A DNA stretch of 64,000 bases from Bizionia myxarmorum (lineage in GTDB: Bacteria > Bacteroidota > Bacteroidia > Flavobacteriales > Flavobacteriaceae), in assembly GCF_008086205.1 (NCBI RefSeq), contig NZ_VSKK01000001.1:124001-188000 (forward strand), given 5' to 3'. The position numbers and the translations under genes were made by a program. The stretch's first letter is position 1. Each line of letters opens with the position of its first letter. The notes beneath the pieces are model-generated. The model was not told the DNA's origin. It ran no database searches and saw only the letters and a list, made by a program, of their open reading frames with translations. Shown here one piece after another: positions 8,242 through 15,915 of the stretch.

Positions 8242-8296
8242 TTTGTCTTTAAAAAATCACACTTAATCGAATAATCGTAAAAAATTAAAGATTATT

Positions 8297-8327
8297 TTTG
8301 GTTATCTTAAATAAATAACGATATTTG
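8297..8327 (+). promoter_or_regulatory. promoter of the 8347 operon
   Basis: TTTG at 8297-8300, a 19-bp spacer, then GATATTTG at 8320-8327 (one mismatch to TAnnTTTG). The gene start is 20 bp downstream. Position and spacing fit the Bacteroidota sigma-ABfr promoter. Confidence 0.6.
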
Positions 8328-8346
8328 TTAAATAAGAAATAAAAAC

Positions 8347-8550
8347 ATGAGTTTAATAGACCAAAAAATTAAGTTGCTTTATGTTGATAAACAAGAGTTT
8401 GCCAATAAAATAGGCGTTCCGTATAAAAATTTAGCCAGCAAGTTACGAACCGTTGAAAATAAAATAGAATACGCCAACGAGTTTTTAAACCATTTGGATC
8501 TGGAAGTTATTATAACTGAAAAAACAACCTCTGAAAATAAAGATAATTAA
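8347..8550 (+). CDS. small helix-turn-helix-like protein
   Basis: 67 residues. The order of helices (QKIKLLYVDKQEFANKIG, then PYKNLASKLRTVENKIEYANEFL) suggests a compact HTH of the kind seen in small phage regulators, but no family is assigned. It is the first gene behind the promoter at 8297-8327 and is translationally close (1 bp) to the next gene. Confidence 0.55.
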   Translation: MSLIDQKIKLLYVDKQEFANKIGVPYKNLASKLRTVENKIEYANEFLNHLDLEVIITEKTTSENKDN

Positions 8551-8551
8551 A

Positions 8552-8857
8552 ATGAATTTAGATCAATTTATATTAAGCTTAACAGAATACGAAAAAGATG
8601 AACTTTGCCAAAAGTTGCTTGTAAATTTACAAAAACCACGAGAAAATCGAACAGATTTAAGAAATTGGTTTATTGAAAATAAACACTTATTATCAGTGCA
8701 ACTTTTAAGTATATTAACCTCTTTATGTAACAATATCGATGATGATTTTATTGTTATGGAAAAAATACCATGGAGTAAAGTGCGAAACCTTGGAATAAAA
8801 AGATTTACAGAACTTAAAGAACTAACAGAAAAACAAAATATATTCTTAAAAGAATAG
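8552..8857 (+). CDS. second alpha-CTD-like small protein
   Basis: 101 residues. The N-terminal part is helical. From about residue 45 the order LLSVQLLSILTSLC, then KVRNLGIKRFTELKELTEK, resembles the RpoA C-terminal domain (LSVRA...CLK, then NLGKKSLTEIKDVL). This is weaker than the protein at 4770-5426 but falls in the same element. It sits in an operon with a probable HTH protein, which fits a transcription-control role. Confidence 0.5.
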   Translation: MNLDQFILSLTEYEKDELCQKLLVNLQKPRENRTDLRNWFIENKHLLSVQLLSILTSLCNNIDDDFIVMEKIPWSKVRNLGIKRFTELKELTEKQNIFLKE

Positions 8858-8919
8858 TAATATAAACACACCGCAATAATCACCCGGTAAAGCGTGATTA
8901 CATTTAAAACCATAATAAA

Positions 8920-9090
8920 ATGAGTACCAAAACCACAAAAAAACAGCCCACCGAAGCAAAGTATGTAAAAAACTTTGTAGGCAATGATGAAGCTAAAGCC
9001 AAAGGCATGGCATCTGAAAAATTAGGCGTACCAACAAAATTACTCTCTAATCATCATACAGATAAAATGTATGTGTTTAGAAAACGCTAA
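8920..9090 (+). CDS. 56-residue basic hypothetical protein
   Basis: Found by hand. It begins exactly at the end of a leader-motif copy (ACCATAATAAA at 8909-8919) and is followed by a terminator-like hairpin, so it is probably real. The protein is soluble, basic and unrecognised. Confidence 0.55.
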   Translation: MSTKTTKKQPTEAKYVKNFVGNDEAKAKGMASEKLGVPTKLLSNHHTDKMYVFRKR

Positions 9091-9095
9091 ACTAA

Positions 9096-9122
9096 AAGCC
9101 TGTAAATACCACTTGCAGGCTT
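9096..9122 (+). terminator. hairpin after the 8920 gene
   Basis: AAGCCTG...CAGGCTT arms (9096-9102 with 9116-9122, extendable with one mismatch), with an A-rich and then T-rich stretch downstream. It is a weak terminator or an RNA-stability hairpin. Confidence 0.4.
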
Positions 9123-9177
9123 AATAAAAAAACCATTTTTTTTTAACCATAATAATTTTACCACAAACAATTACCAC

Positions 9178-9660
9178 ATGAAAAAATTAATAATAGTAGC
9201 AACGATACTGTTTTCAATAAACAGTTTTGCACAGGATCTAGAAAATAAATTTGCAGCCCAAATAATAACCGAACCCGGAGCCTATAAAGATGGCGTTAAT
9301 GTAGGTTTTGGAATAGAATACCAAATGACAACCTTTTACACAGGTGCCGAAGTATTTATATTTCCTAACCTAAACGGTGAAACCTACACACATCTAATTG
9401 GCAAAGTAGGTATAAACTTCCGTACACGTTTCCAGGACTTTCGTATTTTTATTGGCGCACAAGCAGGTAATATTTTTAGACCAAGCCCAAGCCCTACCGT
9501 GGGCATAGAAGCTGGTTTAAACTTCAACATACCAAACACAAATTTTTATTTAGGCCTAGCCAATTCTTATAACTACCGTACAGATGGTAAATATCAAGAA
9601 AAAAACGTAAAAGAGTATTGGCAATATAATTTAGCCGCCACTTTTGGAATTAGATTTTAA
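9178..9660 (+). CDS. exported outer-membrane beta-barrel-like protein
   Basis: 160 residues with a signal peptide (hydrophobic stretch ending INSFAQ). The mature part alternates hydrophobic and polar residues in eight or so strands (for example VGFGIEYQM, KVGINFRT, VGIEAGLNF) and ends ATFGIRF, with the aromatic C-terminal residue typical of outer-membrane barrels. Two leader-motif pieces precede the start (9146-9165 and 9169-9177). It may alter the cell surface of the host, for example superinfection exclusion; this is inference. Confidence 0.7.
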   Translation: MKKLIIVATILFSINSFAQDLENKFAAQIITEPGAYKDGVNVGFGIEYQMTTFYTGAEVFIFPNLNGETYTHLIGKVGINFRTRFQDFRIFIGAQAGNIFRPSPSPTVGIEAGLNFNIPNTNFYLGLANSYNYRTDGKYQEKNVKEYWQYNLAATFGIRF

Positions 9661-9693
9661 TACATAAACCATAATAAAACCACAACCCACACC

Positions 9694-10065
9694 ATGACAA
9701 AAGCACACAATTTATTAGACTATGCCGTTTACAGTTACGCCATTTTTTGGACCGCATTAATTATTGTATTTATTTACCAAAGCAGATTAAGACAACACAA
9801 ATTTTTTAGATGGATTTTTAGATTAGTTATTGAATACCAGATAAAAACAGATCCTCAACTTATAATAAAGCAGAATCTTAATAATCTTTCCTCCATATCA
9901 AAAGATTTAAAAAAGAAACGTCCGAATATTAAAATTTATAATTTTTCTGGCGTACAAGTAGCAGCTGAAAATCCACAAAAAGCACATTTAATATATGATA
10001 GAGTTAAAAAATTGAAATCCTCAAAAGATATTCAAAAAATGCAGGATTATGTCAAAACGCTGTAA
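9694..10065 (+). CDS. single-pass membrane protein
   Basis: 123 residues. One N-terminal membrane helix (residues about 12-30) is followed by a basic stretch and a soluble helical tail. It has a leader motif at 9668-9686. It overlaps the next gene by 17 bp. The function is unknown. Confidence 0.6.
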   Translation: MTKAHNLLDYAVYSYAIFWTALIIVFIYQSRLRQHKFFRWIFRLVIEYQIKTDPQLIIKQNLNNLSSISKDLKKKRPNIKIYNFSGVQVAAENPQKAHLIYDRVKKLKSSKDIQKMQDYVKTL

Positions 10066-10348
10066 ATGCGGCATTTCAAAAAGTGTTTTTTGCAGTACGT
10101 GTAGCCGTTTTAAAATGGTAATGAATTTAAAAAACGGTTACGATCACTTAAAGTTTGTAAACCCTAATACCGGGCAATTTTGTAACCCGGTATGGTTTAG
10201 CATCCTTACCAAGGATCATCATTCTGTAAAAAGCATTGAAACCGCCATGCTCCGCAGATTTTCAAAAAGCCAATACATAGGAGCCACTAGAAACGTGCAA
10301 TTTTATGATAACCAAAATAAAACGCTAATTAACGAATACCCTATATAG
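10049..10348 (+). CDS. small Cys-rich hypothetical protein
   Basis: 99 residues with a Cys cluster at the N-terminus (KRCKCGISKSVFCSTC), likely a zinc site. The rest is unrecognised. The start overlaps the previous gene, which fits coupled translation. Confidence 0.55.
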   Translation: MSKRCKCGISKSVFCSTCSRFKMVMNLKNGYDHLKFVNPNTGQFCNPVWFSILTKDHHSVKSIETAMLRRFSKSQYIGATRNVQFYDNQNKTLINEYPI

Positions 10349-10350
10349 CC

Positions 10351-10686
10351 ATGATAAAACTTACCAAATTAGAGTTAAACCAAATAGAGGTTTTGTTTGA
10401 TGCTTGCCAAAAGTATTATAATATAAAAACGGTTTTCGTTAAAACTATGAAAAAAAGCCAGGATCGTAAAGATAGATCTATTGCCAAACATTTAGGCCTA
10501 GCATTCCATGACCGTAAACAACGGGCTTATAAGCAAGCTTCATTTTCCATTTTATTAAAAGAGCATGAAGCTTTAATACTAATTGAAGCCTTAACACATT
10601 ATGAAACCGAATGCCAAAACGATTACAATAAAAATTTAGCCCGGAAACTAATTACATGGATTCACCAACCTAGCTGCAATTATTAA
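10351..10686 (+). CDS. hypothetical protein
   Basis: 111 residues, helical and basic, without a signal or membrane segment. It starts 2 bp after the previous stop. No family recognised. Confidence 0.55.
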   Translation: MIKLTKLELNQIEVLFDACQKYYNIKTVFVKTMKKSQDRKDRSIAKHLGLAFHDRKQRAYKQASFSILLKEHEALILIEALTHYETECQNDYNKNLARKLITWIHQPSCNY

Positions 10687-10704
10687 AAATATTTATTTAT
10701 AAAA

Positions 10705-11190
10705 ATGGAAACTAAATTAAAGGATAAGCTTTTAAAGTTGTCGGAATTGGCTAATCGGGGTATTGATGGCGAAAAAGTTAATGCCGAATTTATGAGCCAC
10801 CCAAAAGGTGATACTTATACTCAAACTCTAGAAGTAAACAAAAACGGAAAAAGTAACACACTATCAACACTTGATAAGGATAATTTGGCAATAGAGCCAA
10901 TTATTTTAGGTTACACCAGAGATAGTAAAGGCAAAGTAGTAAAAAGAAATCCTTTAAGGCAAGCCAACACTATACACACAGCAACAGGAAGCGGTGGTAA
11001 TACAGATCAATTTGTAAAACAAACCAATTACAAAATAAGACGTTTAACCCCTCGAGAATGTTTACGGCTTATGGGTTTTCCAGATAGTTTTAAAATGGTA
11101 TGTAGTGACACCCAAATTTATAAACAAGCAGGCAATAGTATAGTAGTCCATAACCTTGCAGCCTTAATAAATAACCTAATAAACCAATAG
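10705..11190 (+). CDS. C-terminal part of a DNA cytosine-5 methyltransferase
   Basis: 161 residues. The C-terminal half carries motif IX ([19 protein letters not shown]) and motif X ([10 protein letters not shown]) of C5 DNA methyltransferases. Motifs I, IV (the catalytic Pro-Cys) and VI are absent, so it cannot methylate alone. A typical enzyme is above 300 residues. The frame is clean, has its own start and sits in a tidy operon, so it is either a recent deletion product or a kept recognition module. No N-terminal half is found in the upstream sequence. Confidence 0.7.
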   Translation: METKLKDKLLKLSELANRGIDGEKVNAEFMSHPKGDTYTQTLEVNKNGKSNTLSTLDKDNLAIEPIILGYTRDSKGKVVKRNPLRQANTIHTATGSGGNTDQFVKQTNYKIRRLTPRECLRLMGFPDSFKMVCSDTQIYKQAGNSIVVHNLAALINNLINQ

Positions 11191-11192
11191 TT

Positions 11193-11435
11193 ATGCCAGC
11201 ACAAAAAAGCCACAACCCAACAAACGCCAAGATCAATAAAAACTTTGTAATACGCATACAAGAAACCGCCAAATTAAACAAAAGCGGCACCATGTTATTT
11301 AGCGCAAGCAAATACAGGAAGTTAGTAGGCGAAGAAATGGCAGAAACACACTTTTACAAGGCTTTAAATGGTGGTTTAGATAAGTACACCTTTAAATTAA
11401 GAAACCGCCTTAAAATTGATTTTCACGGAAAATAA
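11193..11435 (+). CDS. small basic hypothetical protein
   Basis: 80 residues, strongly basic, 2 bp after the methyltransferase fragment. It could bind nucleic acid, judged only from charge. No family recognised. Confidence 0.55.
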   Translation: MPAQKSHNPTNAKINKNFVIRIQETAKLNKSGTMLFSASKYRKLVGEEMAETHFYKALNGGLDKYTFKLRNRLKIDFHGK

Positions 11436-11450
11436 GAAAACAACCAAATA

Positions 11451-11506
11451 AAGAGGGCATGAACTAATAATAACGGTTCAGAATTTTCGCGAATTAACGC
11501 CCTCTT
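11451..11506 (+). terminator. terminator-like hairpin with a long loop
   Basis: AAGAGGGC (11451-11458) pairs with GCCCTCTT (11499-11506), and a T run follows. The 40-nt loop makes it the same odd form as 4216-4269. It ends the methyltransferase-fragment operon. Confidence 0.55.
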
Positions 11507-11534
11507 TTTTAATATTATTTAAACCAAAATTAAT

Positions 11535-11801
11535 ATGAAAACATACATTGCAGAATTAGTAAGCGGAGATCTTCAAGACAATACAATGACTTTTGAAATA
11601 AAGGAAGAAATGATTATTAAAGCAGGTGTTTACGCTATTGTACCAATTGACGAATATAAAAAGCTAACTCCAAAATTATCTAATAGCCAACAAGAAGTTT
11701 TAATAGATTTTTTAAAATGGTATAAAAAAGAATTACCAATTGCTTTATTAGATAGCACAGAACAAACAGTTAAACGGTATCAATATAATTTAAACTCTTA
11801 A
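11535..11801 (+). CDS. small hypothetical protein
   Basis: 88 residues, acidic; a beta-rich first half is followed by a helical tail. It opens the next group of small genes after a terminator. No family recognised. Confidence 0.55.
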   Translation: MKTYIAELVSGDLQDNTMTFEIKEEMIIKAGVYAIVPIDEYKKLTPKLSNSQQEVLIDFLKWYKKELPIALLDSTEQTVKRYQYNLNS

Positions 11802-11812
11802 TTTATTACAAC

Positions 11813-11953
11813 ATGAGTTTATATGTTTATTGTAAAAAAGTAAGTAATGGCGAACAAAATTCACATTGCAAAACAAAATGTATTTCATGTATAGTTGAAA
11901 TAGCAAAAGTAAAAGCAATTAGAAAAGAAAGATTTGAAAATGAGATTCCATAA
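11813..11953 (+). CDS. 46-residue Cys-rich protein
   Basis: Found by hand. Cys residues at positions 7, 19, 23 and 26 could bind zinc. It overlaps the next small gene by 14 bp, so the pair is probably translationally coupled. The function is unknown. Confidence 0.45.
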   Translation: MSLYVYCKKVSNGEQNSHCKTKCISCIVEIAKVKAIRKERFENEIP

Positions 11954-12083
11954 AAAATACTGCCCAATTTGTAAAGCCCTAAAATTGTTTTTAGAAAAAC
12001 TAACAAATTGTCAAGATCCAAACTGTACTGAAATGGAAGATATTTGCCAATCCTGTAAAAATAATTTAAAAAATGGAAAATAA
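11940..12083 (+). CDS. 47-residue zinc-binding-like protein
   Basis: Found by hand. It has two Cys pairs, YCPICK near the N-terminus and ICQSCK near the C-terminus, plus two more Cys between, the layout of a small zinc ribbon. It overlaps both neighbours (14 bp upstream, 11 bp downstream), typical of a compact phage operon. The function is unknown. Confidence 0.5.
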   Translation: MRFHKKYCPICKALKLFLEKLTNCQDPNCTEMEDICQSCKNNLKNGK

Positions 12084-12378
12084 TAAAGAAATAATTACAG
12101 AAAACCAATGTGATATAAAAGATGTTACTACGTGTTTTTCTGCTGCCATTGATGAAATGAAACAAGCTATAATTAATGACTTACAGAAGTTAGAAAAAGG
12201 TTATGGTAAGTACAAAAAATACATAGCTAGATCTACTAAAATACCTCTAGATATATTAACCGTGCTTCTTAAGCAACTAAAAATAGAAGGTAAAATACAA
12301 CTTATAATGATTTGGAGCGAAAAAACAGGTATGCCAAACGGAAGCGGTTACTGCTTAACGGGTAATTTAGATTATTAA
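12073..12378 (+). CDS. hypothetical protein, possible winged helix
   Basis: 101 residues. The C-terminal half (STKIPLDILTVLLKQLKIEG followed by a beta wing IQLIMIWSEKTG) resembles a winged helix, so DNA binding is possible. It is the last rightward gene before a strong two-way terminator. Confidence 0.5.
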   Translation: MENNKEIITENQCDIKDVTTCFSAAIDEMKQAIINDLQKLEKGYGKYKKYIARSTKIPLDILTVLLKQLKIEGKIQLIMIWSEKTGMPNGSGYCLTGNLDY

Positions 12379-12459
12379 CACCAAAATATGAATAGTGCTT
12401 TTTCTGCATTAGTTATATTGGCTGTTATGGCATCGTTTTAATATGCCACAAAATTTTAC

Positions 12460-12496
12460 AAAACCGTTTAAGCTAAAATTTAGCCTAAACGGTTTT
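12460..12496. terminator. two-way terminator between convergent genes
   Basis: A stem of 18 bp with one G-T pair (12460-12477 with 12479-12496), A-rich on one side and T-rich on the other. It lies between a rightward gene ending at 12378 and a leftward gene whose stop codon at 12480 is inside the hairpin. Confidence 0.7.
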
Positions 12497-12704
12497 CTAG
12501 TTTTTCAACTTGGCTACCTCTTAAAGTACGTTCGTTTTTTGCTTTTTTTAAAGTAAAACCTTCTTCAAGTAACAGATCAATAATTTCAATTCTTATTTTT
12601 CTATCCGAATGCGGCTTATAAAAATTATAAAGTTCTGCTTTTCGCGCGCCCCTATTTATAAATTTTTCTAATTGTTCAGCCCTGCTAATAGTTTGCTTTG
12701 TCAT
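12480..12704 (-). CDS. small leftward hypothetical protein, possible regulator
   Basis: 74 residues, charged and helical, 15 positions from its leader motif. It is the only leftward gene inside the rightward half of the element and is separated by a two-way terminator on one side and its own strong promoter on the other. A small protein in that position, divergent from the virion-module genes, is a candidate late-gene regulator, which is a guess. Its own fold is not recognised. Confidence 0.6.
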   Translation of the reverse strand: MTKQTISRAEQLEKFINRGARKAELYNFYKPHSDRKIRIEIIDLLLEEGFTLKKAKNERTLRGSQVEKLENRLG

Positions 12705-12728
12705 GGTGGTAAATCATTATGGTAACAT

Positions 12729-12759
12729 CAAAAGTAAACAAAAATACCCAAAACGCAAA
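12729..12759 (-). promoter_or_regulatory. consensus promoter of the 12480-12704 gene
   Basis: On the minus strand TTTG (12759-12756), a 19-bp spacer, then TACTTTTG (12736-12729), an exact fit to the Bacteroidota consensus. The leader copy ACCATAATGATTTACCACC (12723-12705) begins 5 nt after the -7 box and ends at the ATG, so the mRNA should start at or near the leader. Confidence 0.8.
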
Positions 12760-12990
12760 CCGTTTTATCCTGCGTATTTGTTTGTTTTCCTCTGTATTTC
12801 TTCATTTTAAACCGTTTTCCTGCCGTTTCCTTACTAATCGTTTACAATCCTTACCCCTTAATTCAATTACGCCACATCTTTACAACCATTAATTATTCAA
12901 TGGTAAGAATTATTTAATAATTGGTTAGGAATTTAGGGAGAGCAACCGTTTAAAAGCGGTTGCTTATCTAAAAAAAAGTTCTTTTAAAAT
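12760..12990 (+). promoter_or_regulatory. leader region of the virion-module operon
   Basis: No gene is seen. The stretch holds an ACCATT...AATGGT inverted repeat at about 12885-12904, an AT-rich palindrome ATTATTTAATAAT after it, and a hairpin AGCAACCG/CGGTTGCT (12941-12948 with 12957-12964) about 26 bp before the first start. No clear TAnnTTTG box faces right, so the promoter may need an element-coded activator. Confidence 0.45.
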
Positions 12991-14466
12991 ATGGACGAAA
13001 GTTTTTTAAAGCGCATAATTAAACCCGGAAACAATTACAACAAATATTTTGGTAGTAGTTGCGGCAGTACCTTTTTAGGTAATGGAAATACAGATTTAAG
13101 TATTTCAATTATGGCAGAATGGGTTGAAAAGTACAAACACCAGGTAAAAGAATTAGCATTAGCTGAATTTTCAAACCTACCACTTTACCAAACCATAAAC
13201 AAGGTTTACAATTTTGCACACGATCACTTTCAGTATAAACTAGATGGCAACGATCAACAAATTAGATCACCGTATTGCAGTTGGCTAGACCGAAAAAACG
13301 GCATTGATTGCAAAAGTTATTCAGTTTTAGTTTCGTGCATTTTAAGCAATTTAGGAATAGTCCACTTTTTACGGAAAACAAAGCAACCAGGTTACGCACC
13401 CGAAAGCTTTTCACACGTTTACGTGGTTATCCCGGAAGATCAAAAAAGTAAAAGTTTAAAAAATGGTTACTTCATAATAGATGCAACCATACATACCAAT
13501 ATAGAGTTACCATTTTTACAAGCAAAAGATAAAATTATGAGCAAAGTAGGCTTACCACATTACGGACTAGGATTTGCAGCAAAACAGCCTTTAGGTTGTG
13601 GCTGTACAGATCCTGCAAACGGTTTAGGTTATGCCAACTTTGGCAATGATGAAGATGTTATTTTCCCGGCACACGGTTTAGGTGCGGGTGAAGTTAGTAA
13701 TGCAGTAGGGCAATTTGCCGAAGGTGCATTAACTGACTATTTAAGCAATATTGAAAATCAAGGATGGTTTAATTCAACCTTTGGAAGTGTTTTTAGTAAC
13801 GGTTTCAATTTTTCATGTTGGGGCGCAAGTTATAACCCAACGCAGGCCAAAGACGTTGCAAAAATGAAAATGCAAGGTAACGCAACCTTACTTACTACAA
13901 GACCAACACAAGCAAGCTTTAACGCATTTTTAAATAATGTTATAATTGAAATTGGCGCGGCAAACACAAGCAGTATGCAAAAGAATTTAGCCAATTGCAC
14001 CCGTGAAGGTTACACCCTTGAAAAAGAATTACTTATTGATTTTATGCAAAAAGCCTTTACAGCTTTACGCAGTTCTGGCTACCGTTTAGATCCGCTTCAA
14101 ACAGGCGTTATAGCAAGTACACCAGATCAAAATATTAATAATTGGATTCAGCAAAATTCATGGAATTTTAAATATACCACTTATAAACTTACAGCACCAG
14201 CAGTAAGCACCCCGGTTATTATTCCAACTAATCCAAGTACACCAGGATCAGACCAAGGAACGGTTTTCCCATCACCTAGTTATCCAGGTACGGGCATTAA
14301 CCCAAATGGCGGTAACGGAAATACAGGAACCGACACAGGAAATGGCGGTTATACACCACCAAAAACCCAAACAGCAGGTGTAGGTAAAGTATTAGCAGGT
14401 TTAACAATTGCAGCTATTGCAGGTAAATTATACATGGATAGCAAAAAACCTAAAGCTAAAAAATAA
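12991..14466 (+). CDS. transglutaminase-like cysteine protein with a C-terminal membrane helix
   Basis: 491 residues. Residues about 65-170 form a transglutaminase-like core with a visible triad: C107 in NGIDCKSYSVL, H142 in FSHVYVVIP and D164 in YFIIDATIH. A Gly/Pro/Thr-rich linker (about 405-455) leads to a terminal hydrophobic helix (VGKVLAGLTIAAIAG) and a Lys-rich tail. Such folds act as transglutaminases, peptidases or amidases. Being first in a module of membrane-anchored proteins, it may be a virion protein acting on the cell wall or cross-linking the particle. Fold fairly sure; role inferred. Confidence 0.7.
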   Translation: MDESFLKRIIKPGNNYNKYFGSSCGSTFLGNGNTDLSISIMAEWVEKYKHQVKELALAEFSNLPLYQTINKVYNFAHDHFQYKLDGNDQQIRSPYCSWLDRKNGIDCKSYSVLVSCILSNLGIVHFLRKTKQPGYAPESFSHVYVVIPEDQKSKSLKNGYFIIDATIHTNIELPFLQAKDKIMSKVGLPHYGLGFAAKQPLGCGCTDPANGLGYANFGNDEDVIFPAHGLGAGEVSNAVGQFAEGALTDYLSNIENQGWFNSTFGSVFSNGFNFSCWGASYNPTQAKDVAKMKMQGNATLLTTRPTQASFNAFLNNVIIEIGAANTSSMQKNLANCTREGYTLEKELLIDFMQKAFTALRSSGYRLDPLQTGVIASTPDQNINNWIQQNSWNFKYTTYKLTAPAVSTPVIIPTNPSTPGSDQGTVFPSPSYPGTGINPNGGNGNTGTDTGNGGYTPPKTQTAGVGKVLAGLTIAAIAGKLYMDSKKPKAKK

Positions 14467-15362
14467 TGAATATACCAGCTTTAAATACAAATCGTGTAGA
14501 TGGTTATAGTGGTTCAAACCCAAATAACACGCCAGCAGAAGGACAAGGAAGTTTTGCAGGTAATGTTTGGCGAGATCATGTACGACCAAGAGTAGGTATG
14601 ATAGTTGGCGGTTTAATAGGTGGTCCAATTGGCGCATTAGTTGGCGAAGGAGCACAACAATTAATAAACAGTTGTACAAGTCGTGAAGCCGCAGCAAGAA
14701 AAGTAGGCATGGTTCCAACCCCGCCACTTTCTCAAAATGATATTACACACCCCTTACAGGGCAATGATGGAAGGTTAATGGATTTATGGCTAGATAGCCA
14801 ATTTACGCCAACAGCACAAAGGTTAATTAATGCTATTGATACGGTTTTAAACCAAAACGGAACTATTAACGATGCCGTTATTAATACAGCTAATAATATC
14901 CTTAAAAAGTTGGCAACTATTAAGGCTTATGCTCAAACTATTAGAACACATGGAGAGGGATCATCAAGCGCAACATTTGTACAACATAAAGCTGATGTTT
15001 TAACGCAATCGGTAATTGCTATTGAAAAATCAATTTTACAGCATTTAGAAAAAAATGCAACCCAATATAAAACAGTTTTAGAAACGTTTACAGCCAGCCA
15101 AACGGCAACCGTAGAAACTTTAAAACTAGCATGGCAAGGAAAAGAAGTAATGGCAGCAGCTACAAAATACGTAGTTAAAAGCGCACCAGCTTTAAACAAC
15201 CAAACCGATACTATTATTACAGACACCAATATTACTACAAACACACCAGCCACACCCGGTAATGATATTGTTGTAATAAAAGCAGATAAAAAAACAAATT
15301 GGATTAAAACAGGTTTAGGCCTGCTAACAGGTTATCTAATTATAAAAAAATTAGTCAATTAA
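14466..15362 (+). CDS. membrane-anchored hypothetical protein, likely virion component
   Basis: 298 residues. A Gly-rich hydrophobic stretch (VGMIVGGLIGGPIGALVGEG, about residues 41-60) resembles glycine-zipper membrane segments. The middle is helical and could be a coiled coil. The C-terminus ends with one hydrophobic helix (GLGLLTGYLII) and a Lys pair. The start overlaps the previous stop region by 1 bp. No family recognised. Confidence 0.6.
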   Translation: MNIPALNTNRVDGYSGSNPNNTPAEGQGSFAGNVWRDHVRPRVGMIVGGLIGGPIGALVGEGAQQLINSCTSREAAARKVGMVPTPPLSQNDITHPLQGNDGRLMDLWLDSQFTPTAQRLINAIDTVLNQNGTINDAVINTANNILKKLATIKAYAQTIRTHGEGSSSATFVQHKADVLTQSVIAIEKSILQHLEKNATQYKTVLETFTASQTATVETLKLAWQGKEVMAAATKYVVKSAPALNNQTDTIITDTNITTNTPATPGNDIVVIKADKKTNWIKTGLGLLTGYLIIKKLVN

Positions 15363-15383
15363 TTATTAATACCCACAACAAAA

Positions 15384-15845
15384 ATGAATTTTAAAAAACC
15401 CACAAAAAAAGGAGCCGCTAACACTGCAAGTATGCTTGCAGGCGCAACAGTTGGCGCAATGGTGAGTGATGCAGTAGCATCTATCATTCCTCTTGACAAC
15501 CCAACCTATGCACGTTTAGCAGTTTTAGGGGTTGGTGTATTAGGAATGTTAACAATTAACGGATCTGGAGCCGTTGCAGAAGGTGCCAAAGGCGCATTTG
15601 CAGGTATGGCAATCCATCAAGGCGTTAAAGTTTCACGAGAAAATTTAGTAAAAGTATTGCCAGCATCAGCAACGGCAAATTCTTTTGTAGCAGATGCTTT
15701 GGCATTATCAGAAGTGCAAGTAAAGCAAGCTTTAGCTATGCCGCTTCAAAACAGAAACAAAGAACTATACGGAATGTCTAGTTTAGGAAACCCAAATTTT
15801 GAGCAACCAAGACCAGTAATTACGCCAATGAGCCTATTAGCTTAA
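15384..15845 (+). CDS. small multi-helix membrane protein
   Basis: 153 residues, with at least three Ala/Gly-rich hydrophobic stretches in the first 100 residues (for example ASMLAGATVGAMVSDAVASI and LAVLGVGVLGMLTI) and a polar C-terminal part. Very Ala- and Gly-rich membrane proteins upstream of a capsid gene are typical of membrane-containing viruses. No family recognised. Confidence 0.6.
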   Translation: MNFKKPTKKGAANTASMLAGATVGAMVSDAVASIIPLDNPTYARLAVLGVGVLGMLTINGSGAVAEGAKGAFAGMAIHQGVKVSRENLVKVLPASATANSFVADALALSEVQVKQALAMPLQNRNKELYGMSSLGNPNFEQPRPVITPMSLLA

Positions 15846-15858
15846 AAGCAATTACACC

Positions 15859-15913
15859 AAGTAAAATAATTTTTAAAAAGTAAAAAAAAGTAAAAACCTT
15901 TAATCAAGTAAAA
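15859..15913 (+). promoter_or_regulatory. A-rich leader with four AAGTAAAA copies before the candidate capsid gene
   Basis: AAGTAAAA occurs at 15859-15866, 15878-15885, 15888-15895 and 15906-15913, the last ending 2 bp before the ATG. A-rich leaders favour initiation in Bacteroidota, which lack Shine-Dalgarno sites. A strong leader would fit a gene for an abundant protein. Confidence 0.55.
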
Positions 15914-15915
15914 AG

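Noticed and set aside
12388-12441. 17-residue hydrophobic peptide frame
   Set aside because: Too short to support without leader motif, conservation or overlap; could be real but cannot be shown.
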